In this document: positions 55,763 through 64,000 of the stretch, piece by piece
Layout of the letters: the number at the start of each line of letters is the position of its first letter
How positions within the stretch are numbered: position 1 is the first letter of the stretch
Source: Tolypothrix brevis GSE-NOS-MK-07-07A
GTDB lineage: Bacteria > Cyanobacteriota > Cyanobacteriia > Cyanobacteriales > Nostocaceae
Assembly: GCA_019358985.1 (NCBI GenBank)
Contig: JAHHIJ010000005.1
Location: 62,001 to 126,000, forward strand
DNA length: 64,000 bases
Direction: 5' to 3'
Position numbers and translations under genes: made by a program
The notes under the pieces: generated by a model
Seen by the model: the letters and a program-made list of their open reading frames with translations, nothing else
Databases searched by the model: none
Told to the model about the DNA's origin: nothing

Positions 55763-56285
55763 TGTACATTGTGGGTTTGAGATTTATAGTCTTGGCTCTT
55801 TGTGCCTTGAATAAAGGCGATTTTTTCATCTAGAAACCAAGGGCAGATGCATCTAAAATTTTGGATGCCTTTGCCGATAAGAGTTACATAAATAAATAAA
55901 TAAATATAAGTACTTTCGGATTGAAACTTAAGTCAATTCTACAAGTATTGGAAAAATGATGTAGACGCGTGCCTTGACGTTTACCTCGGTTTCTGTATCG
56001 GTAACATTTAGGATACATTTCACACCCTGTTTTGACAATAGCCAGATTTAAACTTTTGGATGTGAAATTTCTACTCGAAAATATAAATTTTTATAAATTA
56101 TTTTCAGAGCGTTTTAAGTAGCCATCATGAACTGCGTACACCAACTCATGAAATTTTTTTCTCCTTTCCCTTTCCCCCTCTTTTAAATCAGCTGGTGAGA
56201 AACACTTAACACAAAGATAGATTAGTCCAAGTTTAAAATTTGGCAAACTTTTCTTGCGAGTGTCCCCCAACAGCTGTTAATATGC
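55763..56285. other. Noncoding gap
   Basis: About 520 bases between two minus-strand genes. A pyrimidine-rich run lies near 56152-56186. No gene or strong repeat is seen; promoter elements for the gene at 52871 must lie near its left side. Confidence 0.5.
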
Positions 56286-56426
56286 TTAGTTTATCGCATA
56301 GGCAGCTTGGAGCGCCCAAATAATTAGAGCTGCGATCGACCCCAAAAGCAGCACGGTAGAGATAGTTACCGCTTTTGGAGAATCTGCGCCCTTAAACTTC
56401 ATGATTCCTCGGTTTAAGTCGGACAT
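56286..56426 (-). CDS. 46-residue single-TM protein, probably conserved in cyanobacteria
   Basis: MSDLNRGIMKFKGADSPKAV is followed by one hydrophobic helix (TISTVLLLGSIAALIIWALQ) and AAYAIN. The start is chosen because AAAGGAGG lies 11 bases before the ATG at 56424-56426; a frame open to 56501 lacks such a site. The short charged lead and single helix resemble the small photosynthetic-membrane subunits, but I cannot name it. It is not the Psb34 pattern as I remember it. Probably a thylakoid or plasma membrane peptide. Confidence 0.6.
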   Translation of the reverse strand: MSDLNRGIMKFKGADSPKAVTISTVLLLGSIAALIIWALQAAYAIN

Positions 56427-56747
56427 AGGGACGTGTGCCTCCTTTGATAAGCGATTTGCATTTGCCCGCTTTGATTGTAGTCTTTCTATTTGCATATTCA
56501 ACTAAACTTATAATTAATTTTCGCTCTTGCTGGGCAAAATTTACATCAATAATATTACCTATGCCTTTAGACGTAGATTAAGGTTAAATTTTATCTGCGT
56601 CCATCTGCGTCCATCTGCGGTTCCTTAATTCTTTGATGTATTGCACCCAACTGATAACCGCTATAGTCCCCAATTAGAGATTTTTTGGTAGAATTTATTG
56701 CTTTGTATCTACGTTATTCTTCAGGAATCATTTGAGGGCGTTGAAAG
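56427..56747. promoter_or_regulatory. Divergent promoter region
   Basis: About 320 bases between the small TM gene on the minus strand and the SGNH gene on the plus strand. It contains the AAAGGAGG ribosome site of the former and an ATCTGCGTCC repeat at 56598-56625. No clear operator was seen. Confidence 0.45.
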
Positions 56748-57716
56748 GTGAAAGTTCTGCTTATAATAGCTTTGACGGTAATAGCCGCACTGTTTGTAAT
56801 GATAGAGGTAGGACTGCGATCGCTTTTTGGTTTTGGCAATCCTCTAATCTACGTCGGTGATGATAAAATTGGTTATCTGTTAGCGCCAAATCAGCGGACT
56901 CGTCGTTTTGGTAATCGCATTGAAATTAATCAGTATTCCATGCGAAGTGCGCCAATAGAAAAAACTGCTTCACCCTCAACGCTGCGGGTGCTGCTGTTAG
57001 GCGATTCTATCGCCAATGGTGGCTGGTGGACAGACCAAGATAATACAATTTCTAGCTTGATGATGCGTTCTTGGAATGCAGTAAATATCGGTAAATATCA
57101 AGAAATAGAAGTGCTGAATGCTTCAGCAAACTCTTGGGGTCCGAGAAATGAATTAGCCTATTTGCAGCGGTTTGGAACTTTCAACGCTGAGGCGATAGTG
57201 TTACTAATTAATACCGATGATTTGTTTGCTACGACTCCGACATCTTTACCAGTAGGACGCGATCGCAACTATCCAGATAGTAAACCGGCTTTGGCGTTGG
57301 TGGAAGTATTTGAGCGATATGTGACAAAACAAAAGTTAATCCCGGAACTGAAAGCAGTACAAGACGAAAAAGGCGATCGCGTCGGGATTAATCTCGAAGC
57401 AATTAGCAAAATTCAAGCACTGACTCGTGAAAATAACTGTCAATTTCTGTTGGTGATGACTCCTTTACTGCGAGAAATTGGTAAACCAGGTTCACGAGAT
57501 TATGAAATTACCGCACGTCAACGTCTGAAAGATTTTACCGAAGCGCAGCAAATTACTTATATAGATTTTCTCCCGACATTCAACGCCATCAAAGAGCCAA
57601 AAGCTATATATCAAGACCACATTCACTTGAATTTGCAAGGCAACCAGTTACTGAGAGAGAAAATTGAGCTTCAGCTTCTGGAGCTATTGGAGCATAATAA
57701 ACCACATCAAGCTTGA
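56748..57716 (+). CDS. SGNH/GDSL hydrolase-like membrane-anchored protein
   Basis: A 322-residue protein with an N-terminal hydrophobic anchor (KVLLIIALTVIAALFVMIEV). VLLLGDSIANGGWW near residues 81-94 is SGNH block I with the nucleophile Ser, and IYQDHIHLNLQGNQLL near the end supplies the Asp-x-x-His block. Intermediate blocks are NASANSWGP (block II/III) and LINTDD. It may deacylate a lipid or a glycan. It starts at GTG 56748. No obvious operon partner; the next gene on this strand starts 290 bases later. Confidence 0.7.
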   Translation: MKVLLIIALTVIAALFVMIEVGLRSLFGFGNPLIYVGDDKIGYLLAPNQRTRRFGNRIEINQYSMRSAPIEKTASPSTLRVLLLGDSIANGGWWTDQDNTISSLMMRSWNAVNIGKYQEIEVLNASANSWGPRNELAYLQRFGTFNAEAIVLLINTDDLFATTPTSLPVGRDRNYPDSKPALALVEVFERYVTKQKLIPELKAVQDEKGDRVGINLEAISKIQALTRENNCQFLLVMTPLLREIGKPGSRDYEITARQRLKDFTEAQQITYIDFLPTFNAIKEPKAIYQDHIHLNLQGNQLLREKIELQLLELLEHNKPHQA

Positions 57717-57734
57717 TTGAATAACGACATGTTC

Positions 57735-57761
57735 GTAGAGACGTTCCGCTGGAACGTCTCT
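57735..57761. repeat. Dispersed GACGTTCC palindrome
   Basis: A shorter, imperfect copy (GTAGAGACGTTCCGCTGGAA and CGTCTCT) of the family at 16775, after the SGNH gene. Confidence 0.65.
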
Positions 57762-57853
57762 TGATATATATTTCCATGAAGTAAACGCTCCACAACAGAG
57801 AAACTCTAGCAAAATAAGAATACTACTAGTCCATATCATTGTTGTGAAATTTC

Positions 57854-57923
57854 GTAGTAAGCGCTACCCTGCGGGAAAGCTCCGCTAACAGCGCTTTAAA
57901 TTGAGCGATAAATCGCTCACTAC
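57854..57923. repeat. GTAGTAAGCGC palindromic element
   Basis: Ends TTTCGTAGT and ACTACGAAA form a 9-bp inverted repeat around hairpins GAGCGATAAATCGCTC and GCGC/GCGC stems. Same family as 47621-47671 and 63839-63864. It lies between the SGNH gene and the first pentapeptide-repeat gene. Confidence 0.7.
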
Positions 57924-58005
57924 GAAACTTCTAAATTCTTTCTTAATGTCTTCGGTGTGGTTTGAGGGTTATTTATTTACCTGTAGACATGGCGAGGCAA
58001 ACAAA

Positions 58006-58554
58006 ATGGATACTAACAAACTCCGCAAATTATATGCAGCGGGAGAACGGAATTTCAACGGAGCAAATTTGCATCAAGCAAACCTTTCTGATGCGGATTT
58101 GAGAGGTGTAAATTTAGGTGGAGCCGATTTGAGTGGAGCCGATTTGAGTGGAGCCGATTTAAGTGGAGCCGATTTGAGTCGGTCAAACTTAACTGATGCA
58201 GATCTAAATGGAGCCAATTTAAAGGATGCAAATTTGAGTGAGGCAAACTTTATTGGGGCAGATCTGATGAAGGTAAATTTGGAGGGAACTAACTTGAGTC
58301 GCGCTGATTTGCGGAGTGCAAATTTAGTGCAGGCAAACTTGATTGGAGCTAATCTCAGCGAGGCAGAATTGAGTGGAGCCGATTTAAGTGGAGCCAATCT
58401 TCAAAGGGCAAATTTGATTGGCAGCAATTTAAATGAAGCTGAATTCTACAACACAAATATAAATGGGGCAACCGTCACTGAACAGGAAATTGCTGGTTCA
58501 ACTATGCATGTAGGTTTATCTCACAAATGGGTGACATGGGCTGGTGGTTACTGA
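58006..58554 (+). CDS. Pentapeptide-repeat protein
   Basis: A 182-residue protein. It starts MDTNKLRKLYAAGERNFNGA and then has about 26 A(D/N)LxX pentapeptides (GADLSGADLSGADLSGADLS is typical), ending in a short globular tail (STMHVGLSHKWVTWAGGY). Pentapeptides form a right-handed quadrilateral beta-helix. The start is the ATG at 58006; the frame is open from a TTG at 57901, but that part lies in a palindromic element and lacks family residues. Function unknown. Repeats are close copies at DNA level. Confidence 0.85.
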   Translation: MDTNKLRKLYAAGERNFNGANLHQANLSDADLRGVNLGGADLSGADLSGADLSGADLSRSNLTDADLNGANLKDANLSEANFIGADLMKVNLEGTNLSRADLRSANLVQANLIGANLSEAELSGADLSGANLQRANLIGSNLNEAEFYNTNINGATVTEQEIAGSTMHVGLSHKWVTWAGGY

Positions 58555-58566
58555 TTCCACACTGTC

Positions 58567-58595
58567 GTAGAGACGTTCCGCCGGAACGTCTCTAC
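58567..58595. repeat. Dispersed GACGTTCC palindrome
   Basis: A perfect 29-base palindrome with GAGACGTTCCG/CGGAACGTCTC arms, as at 37606, just after the pentapeptide gene and before the metalloprotease stop on the opposite strand. Confidence 0.75.
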
Positions 58596-58678
58596 GATGT
58601 ATGAAAATGATTGTGCGTGATGTCAAAACCCTTGTTCCAGATGCGACCGATCGCGTCTCTACATCCAGTCAACAACGC

Positions 58679-61645
58679 CTAATTTCCTTGCAATGGGGCA
58701 TTTAAGACTTTCTCAATGCGATCGCGTGTTTGTAATAAGTGCGCTTTCGTATATTCATCTTTTGAATCTGCCCCATTCAGCTTTTCTTCCAATTGTTTTA
58801 ACTTATACCATGCAACTGTTCGCGCATCTTCTGGTACTTGTTCTTTTCGCAATACCATCGCTGTCAACAAATTGAGATATTCTTGTTGTAAGCCTCGGCG
58901 CAAACTACTAATTTTCATTTGTTTGCCGTTTGGAGTGAGAACTTCCGTCCAGATGCCATTTTGCAAAGTATCAAATAGTTCTGGCAAAGTCAAAGCTTTC
59001 CCAGGAGGACTTTTAAGTTCAATATCGGTGAGTCGGGAAATGCGATCGCTTGATAGCAATTCTCGCAACACCATACTCTGCATGTTTAATATCAAATCGT
59101 GTATCGGATAATCTAAACGCCCAGTACGAGTTCTACTACCCCAATGTCGCCACCTCGATGGTGCTAATTTATTCAGTAGTTCCGGCGAGAAGCTGAGTGC
59201 ATTTTCTGCAAACATATATTGTTGTAACGTCGTTAATGCTTGCCGTTGTTTTTCTACTGTTACTGGTTCAAACGGTAATCTACCTTTGCTATCGCCTCCT
59301 TTAACTCTGTAAAAAGACTGACCACCAATGTATTTAGTCGTATAATAAATATTTTGAAAATAGTTACTTAATATCGTACTAAAACGTTCCGTCACATCAC
59401 TATAACTATCCCCAGCTAAGGGATAACGCTTATTTAGCCTATCCCACATCACACGGGAATTTTCTAACTGCCACTGCGAATAAAGCAGCACATCACTACT
59501 ATTATCCCAAGCATCGGCGGTTGGGTCGAGGTCAGACACATCCTCATCAGTAGAATAACTTAATTCAGGCTTGTCAGATTGTTGAGCGATCGCATTCAAT
59601 GCTGGTTTTTCGGCTGCGGGAGTGGCTGCTTGAATTGATGTGTAGCCATACTTAATTGCCCATTCATCATAAGGTCCCACCATATTTGGAAAATAATCTC
59701 CCTGTTTCACCCCGCTCGGTGCGAGATTTGGGGGAATATAATCCATTACCGAGGTAGTTAAACCTCTGCTGCGAGTGATTTTAGTATTGTTTAATTCTTC
59801 TGGAGGCAGCAAAGTACTACCACGGAAGTTATGACGTAAACCGAGAGTGTGTCCAACTTCGTGAGCAATAATTAAGCGTATATATTGATGGATATAATCT
59901 TTTAGTTGTTCGCTAGTTGGTGGTGTGTTTTGCAACAGTGACATCGCCGTTGTCCCAATGGCAAATTGATTCGCAGCTTCTAAGCCATAGCATAAATCGT
60001 ACTCACCTGCCATTTTCGATAAACGATTTACCAATTTATTTTCTATTTGCGGCTTTTGGTTGGGAGTATTTCTCCCTTCTAAACCATTTGCACAAAGCAA
60101 ACGATTTTGCATGAATGCTGATAAAGAAGTGCGATTTCCTCCTTGACTCGGTTGGACGATATCGCGATAATCTTTTTTGAGGGCGCGGACAAAACTAGCG
60201 TCTACTAAAATATCTGCGTCTAAAATTTCCCCAGTCAGGGGGTTAACGCGGGATGGTCCTAAGGCAAAATATCCATCCACCGTGTTAATCCAGCGAATAG
60301 TATTGTAGCGGATATCTGCCGGGTCCCAAGTGGCGTTATCTGGCATTTGCTGTACTTGAATCGCATCTTGGAATCCGGCTTTTTCAAAAGCTTTATTCCA
60401 CATGAGAACGCCTTCTTTGATAGCATCGCGGTATTCTAAAGGGACGGCGTTATCAATCCAAAAAACAATCGGTTTTTTCGGTGTGGAAATTGCTGCATTC
60501 GGATTTTGTTTTTCCAACTTCCAGCGATTAATGTACCGGACAAATGGATCACCGCGATCGTCGTCAGATAAATTTTGATAAGCGGTGATAAAATAACCTA
60601 CACGTTCATCAGCCAAACGCGGTTGATAGTTGTTTTCTGGTAGTTGGGAAATACTGTAATGCACCCGCAGGGTAAAGCCACGGTCATCAGCTAGTGTAGC
60701 AAAATTCGCCACAGGTTCGTCCTTACTCCCGCCGCCAGTGAAATTTAAAATTGATTCAATTTCCATATTTGCCGGGAAGGTTTTAGCATTACCAAAATAG
60801 GAATCATCTTTATCAGCGGAGATTCCCAAACTTGCAGATACTCCCGCTAAATCGGTAAGTAGCAAGTCGCTTAAGTCAATGAGAATGGTTTTGCTTTGGG
60901 AGTTGATGCTTTTGATGGGGATGGTGTAGAGAACTGAGTCACTAAAAGAACGTGCAACCGATCTCGCTTGTGGATCTCCTTCGCGAGTCCGAAAATTAAC
61001 ATTGCGGACGACAAAATGCAACTTATTATTTACCCGTTGGAAGTAAAATAAAAAATCTTGCAAAGGCATCCCACTATAAATACCGCGTTCCCCAATTCCC
61101 GATTCTAGCGTTGCATTGGCTAGATAATTTTTATTTAGTTGCTCAGGTTTAATTTCTAAATAAATTTTATTCTTGTCTTTGTTACGGTAAAGAGTAAACA
61201 GTCCCTGTTGCTTTTGGGTATCTTTAATTACTTCATTAAATTGTTGCAACTCATCCTTTTTTGTTGGTTTAGTGGTACTATTAGGCTTTTCATCCGGTTT
61301 GTCGGGGACTTTGCCGATTTGCAAAAATGGTTGCTGTGCAGCTTTTTTGTTGTCTTTAACGACCCAAATAAAAGGCTGACGCAACGGAAGTTTGTTATTT
61401 TCGATTACCCATACTTGTTCTCTCGGTAGCCCAAATCTATTGTGTAAATTAGTATTCGCTTTCTGTGACTGACGTGGTGTGGAAAGGGAAAAAGCCTCTC
61501 CACGCGTCACTTCTGTGTTCTTATAACCTTTGTGCAGAACAAAGCTGTCAACAACCGCATTAACAGACGGTGACTTAGCGCTAACGCTTGCTGATGATAG
61601 ACACAAACCATGCAACAAAATCACACAAAACGTTAATCTGTTCAT
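58679..61645 (-). CDS. Exported HExxH zinc metalloprotease, DUF5117/DUF4953 type
   Basis: A 988-residue protein. The N-terminal signal (RLTFCVILLHGLCLSSASVS and AKS) directs export. HEVGHTLGLRHNF near residues 593-605 is the HExxHxxGxxH zinc site of the metzincin-like clan, and SVMDYIPP follows as a Met-turn. The domains DUF5118/DUF5117 (GLFTLYRNKDKNKIYLEIKP) and DUF4953 (around the zinc site) are in the usual order. The start ATG at 61643-61645 is preferred because AGGA lies 9 bases before it; an ATG three codons earlier lies directly on AGGA. A periplasmic or secreted protease is likely. Confidence 0.85.
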   Translation of the reverse strand: MNRLTFCVILLHGLCLSSASVSAKSPSVNAVVDSFVLHKGYKNTEVTRGEAFSLSTPRQSQKANTNLHNRFGLPREQVWVIENNKLPLRQPFIWVVKDNKKAAQQPFLQIGKVPDKPDEKPNSTTKPTKKDELQQFNEVIKDTQKQQGLFTLYRNKDKNKIYLEIKPEQLNKNYLANATLESGIGERGIYSGMPLQDFLFYFQRVNNKLHFVVRNVNFRTREGDPQARSVARSFSDSVLYTIPIKSINSQSKTILIDLSDLLLTDLAGVSASLGISADKDDSYFGNAKTFPANMEIESILNFTGGGSKDEPVANFATLADDRGFTLRVHYSISQLPENNYQPRLADERVGYFITAYQNLSDDDRGDPFVRYINRWKLEKQNPNAAISTPKKPIVFWIDNAVPLEYRDAIKEGVLMWNKAFEKAGFQDAIQVQQMPDNATWDPADIRYNTIRWINTVDGYFALGPSRVNPLTGEILDADILVDASFVRALKKDYRDIVQPSQGGNRTSLSAFMQNRLLCANGLEGRNTPNQKPQIENKLVNRLSKMAGEYDLCYGLEAANQFAIGTTAMSLLQNTPPTSEQLKDYIHQYIRLIIAHEVGHTLGLRHNFRGSTLLPPEELNNTKITRSRGLTTSVMDYIPPNLAPSGVKQGDYFPNMVGPYDEWAIKYGYTSIQAATPAAEKPALNAIAQQSDKPELSYSTDEDVSDLDPTADAWDNSSDVLLYSQWQLENSRVMWDRLNKRYPLAGDSYSDVTERFSTILSNYFQNIYYTTKYIGGQSFYRVKGGDSKGRLPFEPVTVEKQRQALTTLQQYMFAENALSFSPELLNKLAPSRWRHWGSRTRTGRLDYPIHDLILNMQSMVLRELLSSDRISRLTDIELKSPPGKALTLPELFDTLQNGIWTEVLTPNGKQMKISSLRRGLQQEYLNLLTAMVLRKEQVPEDARTVAWYKLKQLEEKLNGADSKDEYTKAHLLQTRDRIEKVLNAPLQGN

Positions 61646-62118
61646 TCGATCCATTCCTGAAAGTTACCCCTAATTAATTTTTAGTTTCTTTTAACCGAAG
61701 CAAACTTGCTTCAAGTCCTTTATGTCAATGAAAAACTACATTAGCTGCTTAATATCAAGCAAAAAAGCTTTTTGTTTAGTTTTAACTGATATTTTGAGCT
61801 TTGTTATACTTTTTTGCTGTAGTATTTTTGCTAACAATTGCCTTGGTAGCACAGAATACGTATTATTTTTACATCGAATCTGGAAATATGCTGAAAAAAG
61901 TATACCAATTTGACCAAATCTATTAAGTTTACTGACAATCGAAAAACTTTTCAATTTGACATTTTACTTTTAACCAAAGGAAAAGCAAGCTAAAACTCCT
62001 TCATTTGCCCTGGTGTTAAATCATACTAGTTGAAATAAAGTCTAATCAGCAAATCAACCAAAAATCTTTAAGTATTCTCTAAATCATCAGTAGGTGTATA
62101 GTAACTACGGACACAATT
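61646..62118. promoter_or_regulatory. Divergent noncoding gap
   Basis: About 470 A/T-rich bases between the divergent protease and pentapeptide genes. It must include both promoters; no clear operator, repeat or RNA was found. Confidence 0.5.
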
Positions 62119-63837
62119 ATGTCACATTTGTCTCAAGTCTGGAAGCGTTTGATAACTTATTTTCAGTTAACGGAGTTACAACAGATGCCAACGACAACAT
62201 CTGTGGGAACCGAAGTAATTTTACCTTTAAAAAAGAATGTGAAAGAACAAGATAAAAGCATTGAGTTTTCGCAAAATAATTTGCACGAATTGATATTTCC
62301 GGAACAGCTGCAAAAAAAGTTAGAAGAATGGACAAAAGCAGGTAGTGATTTGAGCTTTCATATAGGCGATCGCCAACTGCACGAGCAGATTTATAATATT
62401 TTTGGCAACGCCACCCTGACAACAGAAATAGTCGAACAAGCAATCAACTTCCTCACTACCAGTCAAGAATTTCGACCAATTCCGCTTTTCCAGCGTTTAG
62501 AAGATTTTTATTGCCGCTGGTGTCAAGGAGAATTTATCGATGCTGTACCTGATGGTAACTTGCCACAGAAAAAAATGTTGCAGATCCAAGCACAAAACGT
62601 TACCGTCGGACTGCGACAGATAGACATACAGACGGGACTAAATGTGATGATTTTGCTTTTAGAATTACACCGTTATGCTCAAACAAAAGACGATTTAAAG
62701 CAAAAAATTAACTTTTATTCATCTTCCCAACCAGGAAAAGAAAATTTTTTCACATCTCAACTACTACGGATTATTAACTATAGCGATGCCATTGAAATTG
62801 GCAATTTTAGCAATATAGTCGGGGAATTTCTTCGAGGTGGCAACTTTAGCGGTGCTTACCTTGGGGATGCTAACTTAACTGGTGCTAATTTCAGCCAAGC
62901 CAACCTGAAAAACACTTACCTCGGTGATGCCAACTTAACTGGTGTCAACTTTAGCAATGCTAACCTCAAAGGTGCTAACCTCGGCGATGCGAACCTCAGC
63001 GGTGCCAACCTCAGCAATGCCAACCTCAGCGGTGTTGACCTCAGCAGCACCAACCTCAGTGGTGCCAACCTCAGCAATGCAAATCTCAACCGCGCTGACC
63101 TCAGTAGCGCTGACCTGAGAAGTACCAATCTGAGTGGTGCCAACCTCAGTAGCGTCAACCTTAGCAGCAGCAACCTTAGGGATGCTGACCTCAACTGCGC
63201 TAACCTCTGTGATGCCATTCTTTTTGGTGCCAACCTCAGCGAAGCTAACTTGAAGGGTGTCAACCTCAACCATGCCGACCTTTGCCGCGCTGACCTCAGC
63301 GGTGCTAACCTGAGTAACGCCAAACTGAACGGCACCAACCTCAGCGACACAATTCTTTTCAGCACCAACCTGAGTGATGCCATCCTGGTTGCGGCTGATC
63401 TAAGTTATGCCAAACTCAATGGTGCCAAGCTAAATCATGCCAACCTTAGTAGTGTCATGTTCTTAGGTGCTGATCTGAGCGACACTGATTTGAGTGGAGT
63501 GATTCTCAACCAAGCTGATTTGAGTGGAGTAACTCTAAACGATGCTGACCTCAGTGGTGCTGACCTCAGTGAGGCTGTACTTTTTGGTACAGACTTCAGC
63601 GGTGCTAACCTCACCAGCGCCAACCTCAGTGGCAGCAATCTCAGCGGGGCTATTTTCAGCAGTGCCAATCTCAGTAATAGTAACCTCAGCTACGCTATTC
63701 TTGGTAATACCGACCTCAGCGACGCTAATTTAGAACGGTTGACTTGGAATGAAAATCAATACTGGCAAGGTGTGCGCGGGTTAGATACAGCAGTTAACGT
63801 ACCAAAGGGGTTAAAGCAACAATTGGGATTGGGGTGA
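62119..63837 (+). CDS. Long pentapeptide-repeat protein with N-terminal globular domain
   Basis: A 572-residue protein. The first 230 residues form a globular part (SFHIGDRQLHEQIYNIFGNA, FQRLEDFYCRWCQGEFIDAV, NVTVGLRQIDIQTGLNVMIL) of unknown family. From about 235 to 545, about 60 A(N/D)LSxx pentapeptides (SGANLSNANLSGVDLSSTNL) follow, then a short tail ending WQGVRGLDTAVNVPKGLKQQ. Repeats should fold as a beta-helix about 60 units (15 coils) long. It is divergent from the protease gene. The DNA is GC-rich in the repeats, with in-frame repeated codons; this is the cause of several long open frames on the opposite strand. Confidence 0.82.
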   Translation: MSHLSQVWKRLITYFQLTELQQMPTTTSVGTEVILPLKKNVKEQDKSIEFSQNNLHELIFPEQLQKKLEEWTKAGSDLSFHIGDRQLHEQIYNIFGNATLTTEIVEQAINFLTTSQEFRPIPLFQRLEDFYCRWCQGEFIDAVPDGNLPQKKMLQIQAQNVTVGLRQIDIQTGLNVMILLLELHRYAQTKDDLKQKINFYSSSQPGKENFFTSQLLRIINYSDAIEIGNFSNIVGEFLRGGNFSGAYLGDANLTGANFSQANLKNTYLGDANLTGVNFSNANLKGANLGDANLSGANLSNANLSGVDLSSTNLSGANLSNANLNRADLSSADLRSTNLSGANLSSVNLSSSNLRDADLNCANLCDAILFGANLSEANLKGVNLNHADLCRADLSGANLSNAKLNGTNLSDTILFSTNLSDAILVAADLSYAKLNGAKLNHANLSSVMFLGADLSDTDLSGVILNQADLSGVTLNDADLSGADLSEAVLFGTDFSGANLTSANLSGSNLSGAIFSSANLSNSNLSYAILGNTDLSDANLERLTWNENQYWQGVRGLDTAVNVPKGLKQQLGLG

Positions 63838-63838
63838 G

Positions 63839-63864
63839 GTAGTAAGCACTTAAGTGCTTACTAC
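63839..63864. terminator. 26-base perfect palindrome after the pentapeptide gene
   Basis: GTAGTAAGCACTT joined to its own reverse complement, one base after the stop codon region (stop 63835-63837). It is a 13-bp hairpin with no loop, of the GTAGT/ACTAC family (47621, 57854). It could terminate transcription; no U-run follows directly. Confidence 0.55.
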
Positions 63865-64000
63865 GAAACAAAAAGATGATGAGAAGTTTGAGTAAAGCGT
63901 TCGTTGGTTAATAAATTGGGGGAAGATAAAGTAATAAGGATAAAGTCTGTCTTTGCAACTAGCAAAGTAAAGATATATTTAATAATCTACCGCTCACAAC
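63865..64000. other. Right-edge noncoding DNA
   Basis: The last 136 bases hold no feature that I can recognise; a gene may begin beyond the edge. Confidence 0.5.

Noticed and set aside
56286-56501. Psb34 or a Hlip
   Set aside because: The Hlip ExxNxRxAM motif is absent and the text does not match Psb34 as I recall it; left unnamed.
58055-58397. Minus-strand frames rich in KSAPLKSAP and NRLHSNRLH
   Set aside because: Antisense shadows of the shorter pentapeptide-repeat gene.
62916-63383. Long minus-strand frames with LRLAPLRLVLL repeats
   Set aside because: They are antisense to the pentapeptide-repeat gene; the regular leucine pattern mirrors the five-codon repeat.
1-64000. tRNA, rRNA, prophage genes
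   Set aside because: No cloverleaf, rRNA core sequence, or structural phage gene was recognised on reading.

Overview
The window looks like chromosome from a filamentous, probably heterocyst-forming (Nostocales-type) cyanobacterium. It is AT-rich, dense in the HIP1 octamer GCGATCGC, and carries a four-gene nrtABCD nitrate/nitrite transporter with the cyanobacterial NrtC fusion, a cyanobacterial-type sat gene, a Tat-exported pseudo-caspase, pentapeptide-repeat proteins, a PEP-CTERM protein, and many short palindromes and tandem repeats of the kind common in Nostocales intergenic DNA. The genus cannot be fixed from the sequence alone.

Region 1 (1-16 kb, minus strand) is a run of glycosyltransferases of several folds (GT2, GT4, GT11-like, CgeB-like) with three SAM methyltransferase-like genes. 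Many of these genes overlap or abut, as in an operon for a large, O-methylated, possibly fucose-containing surface glycan. At 3.4-4.3 kb the run is scarred by a MITE-like element, a truncated acyltransferase and the orphan 5' end of a second GT11-like gene.

Region 2 (16-21 kb) holds a broken DUF29-like gene and two genes for exported or surface proteins. One is a Tat-type propeller-like protein. The other is a 1008-residue protein with two DUF4082/Ig-like tandem units and a dimethylformamidase-large-subunit-like C-terminal domain.

Region 3 (21-35 kb) contains two amino-sugar cassettes: aminotransferase, epimerase and acyltransferase, then aminotransferase, Gfo/Idh dehydrogenase and acyltransferase. 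A twin-domain flavin-reductase-like protein is embedded in the second. A PEP-CTERM protein, a Wzt/Wzm ABC exporter pair and a further GT4 follow. A divergent Wzc-like co-polymerase with a P-loop kinase domain starts at 35.4 kb. Regions 1-3 read as one polysaccharide synthesis and export locus.

Region 4 (37.6-46.6 kb) mixes housekeeping and decay. It has a DUF305 lipoprotein, a chimeric efflux-adaptor/histidine-kinase remnant, mtnP, two tiny coupled ORFs, a VapBC-like module with a frameshifted toxin, a YS-type pseudo-orthocaspase, an IS607-like remnant abutting sat, sat itself, and a Uma2-family nuclease gene.

Region 5 (46.6-52.2 kb) is nrtABCD, transcribed leftward, with repeats inserted between nrtC and nrtD. 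Region 6 (52.8-64 kb) has a PlsY/PEP-synthase-like fusion, a 46-residue single-TM protein, an SGNH hydrolase-like protein, a large exported HExxH metalloprotease and two pentapeptide-repeat proteins flanking it.

No rRNA, tRNA, CRISPR array or prophage was recognised. The most distinctive items are the DMF-like surface protein, the catalytically substituted caspase, the flavin-reductase-like protein inside a sugar operon, the PlsY/PEP-synthase fusion, and several degraded genes whose lesions can be read base by base.
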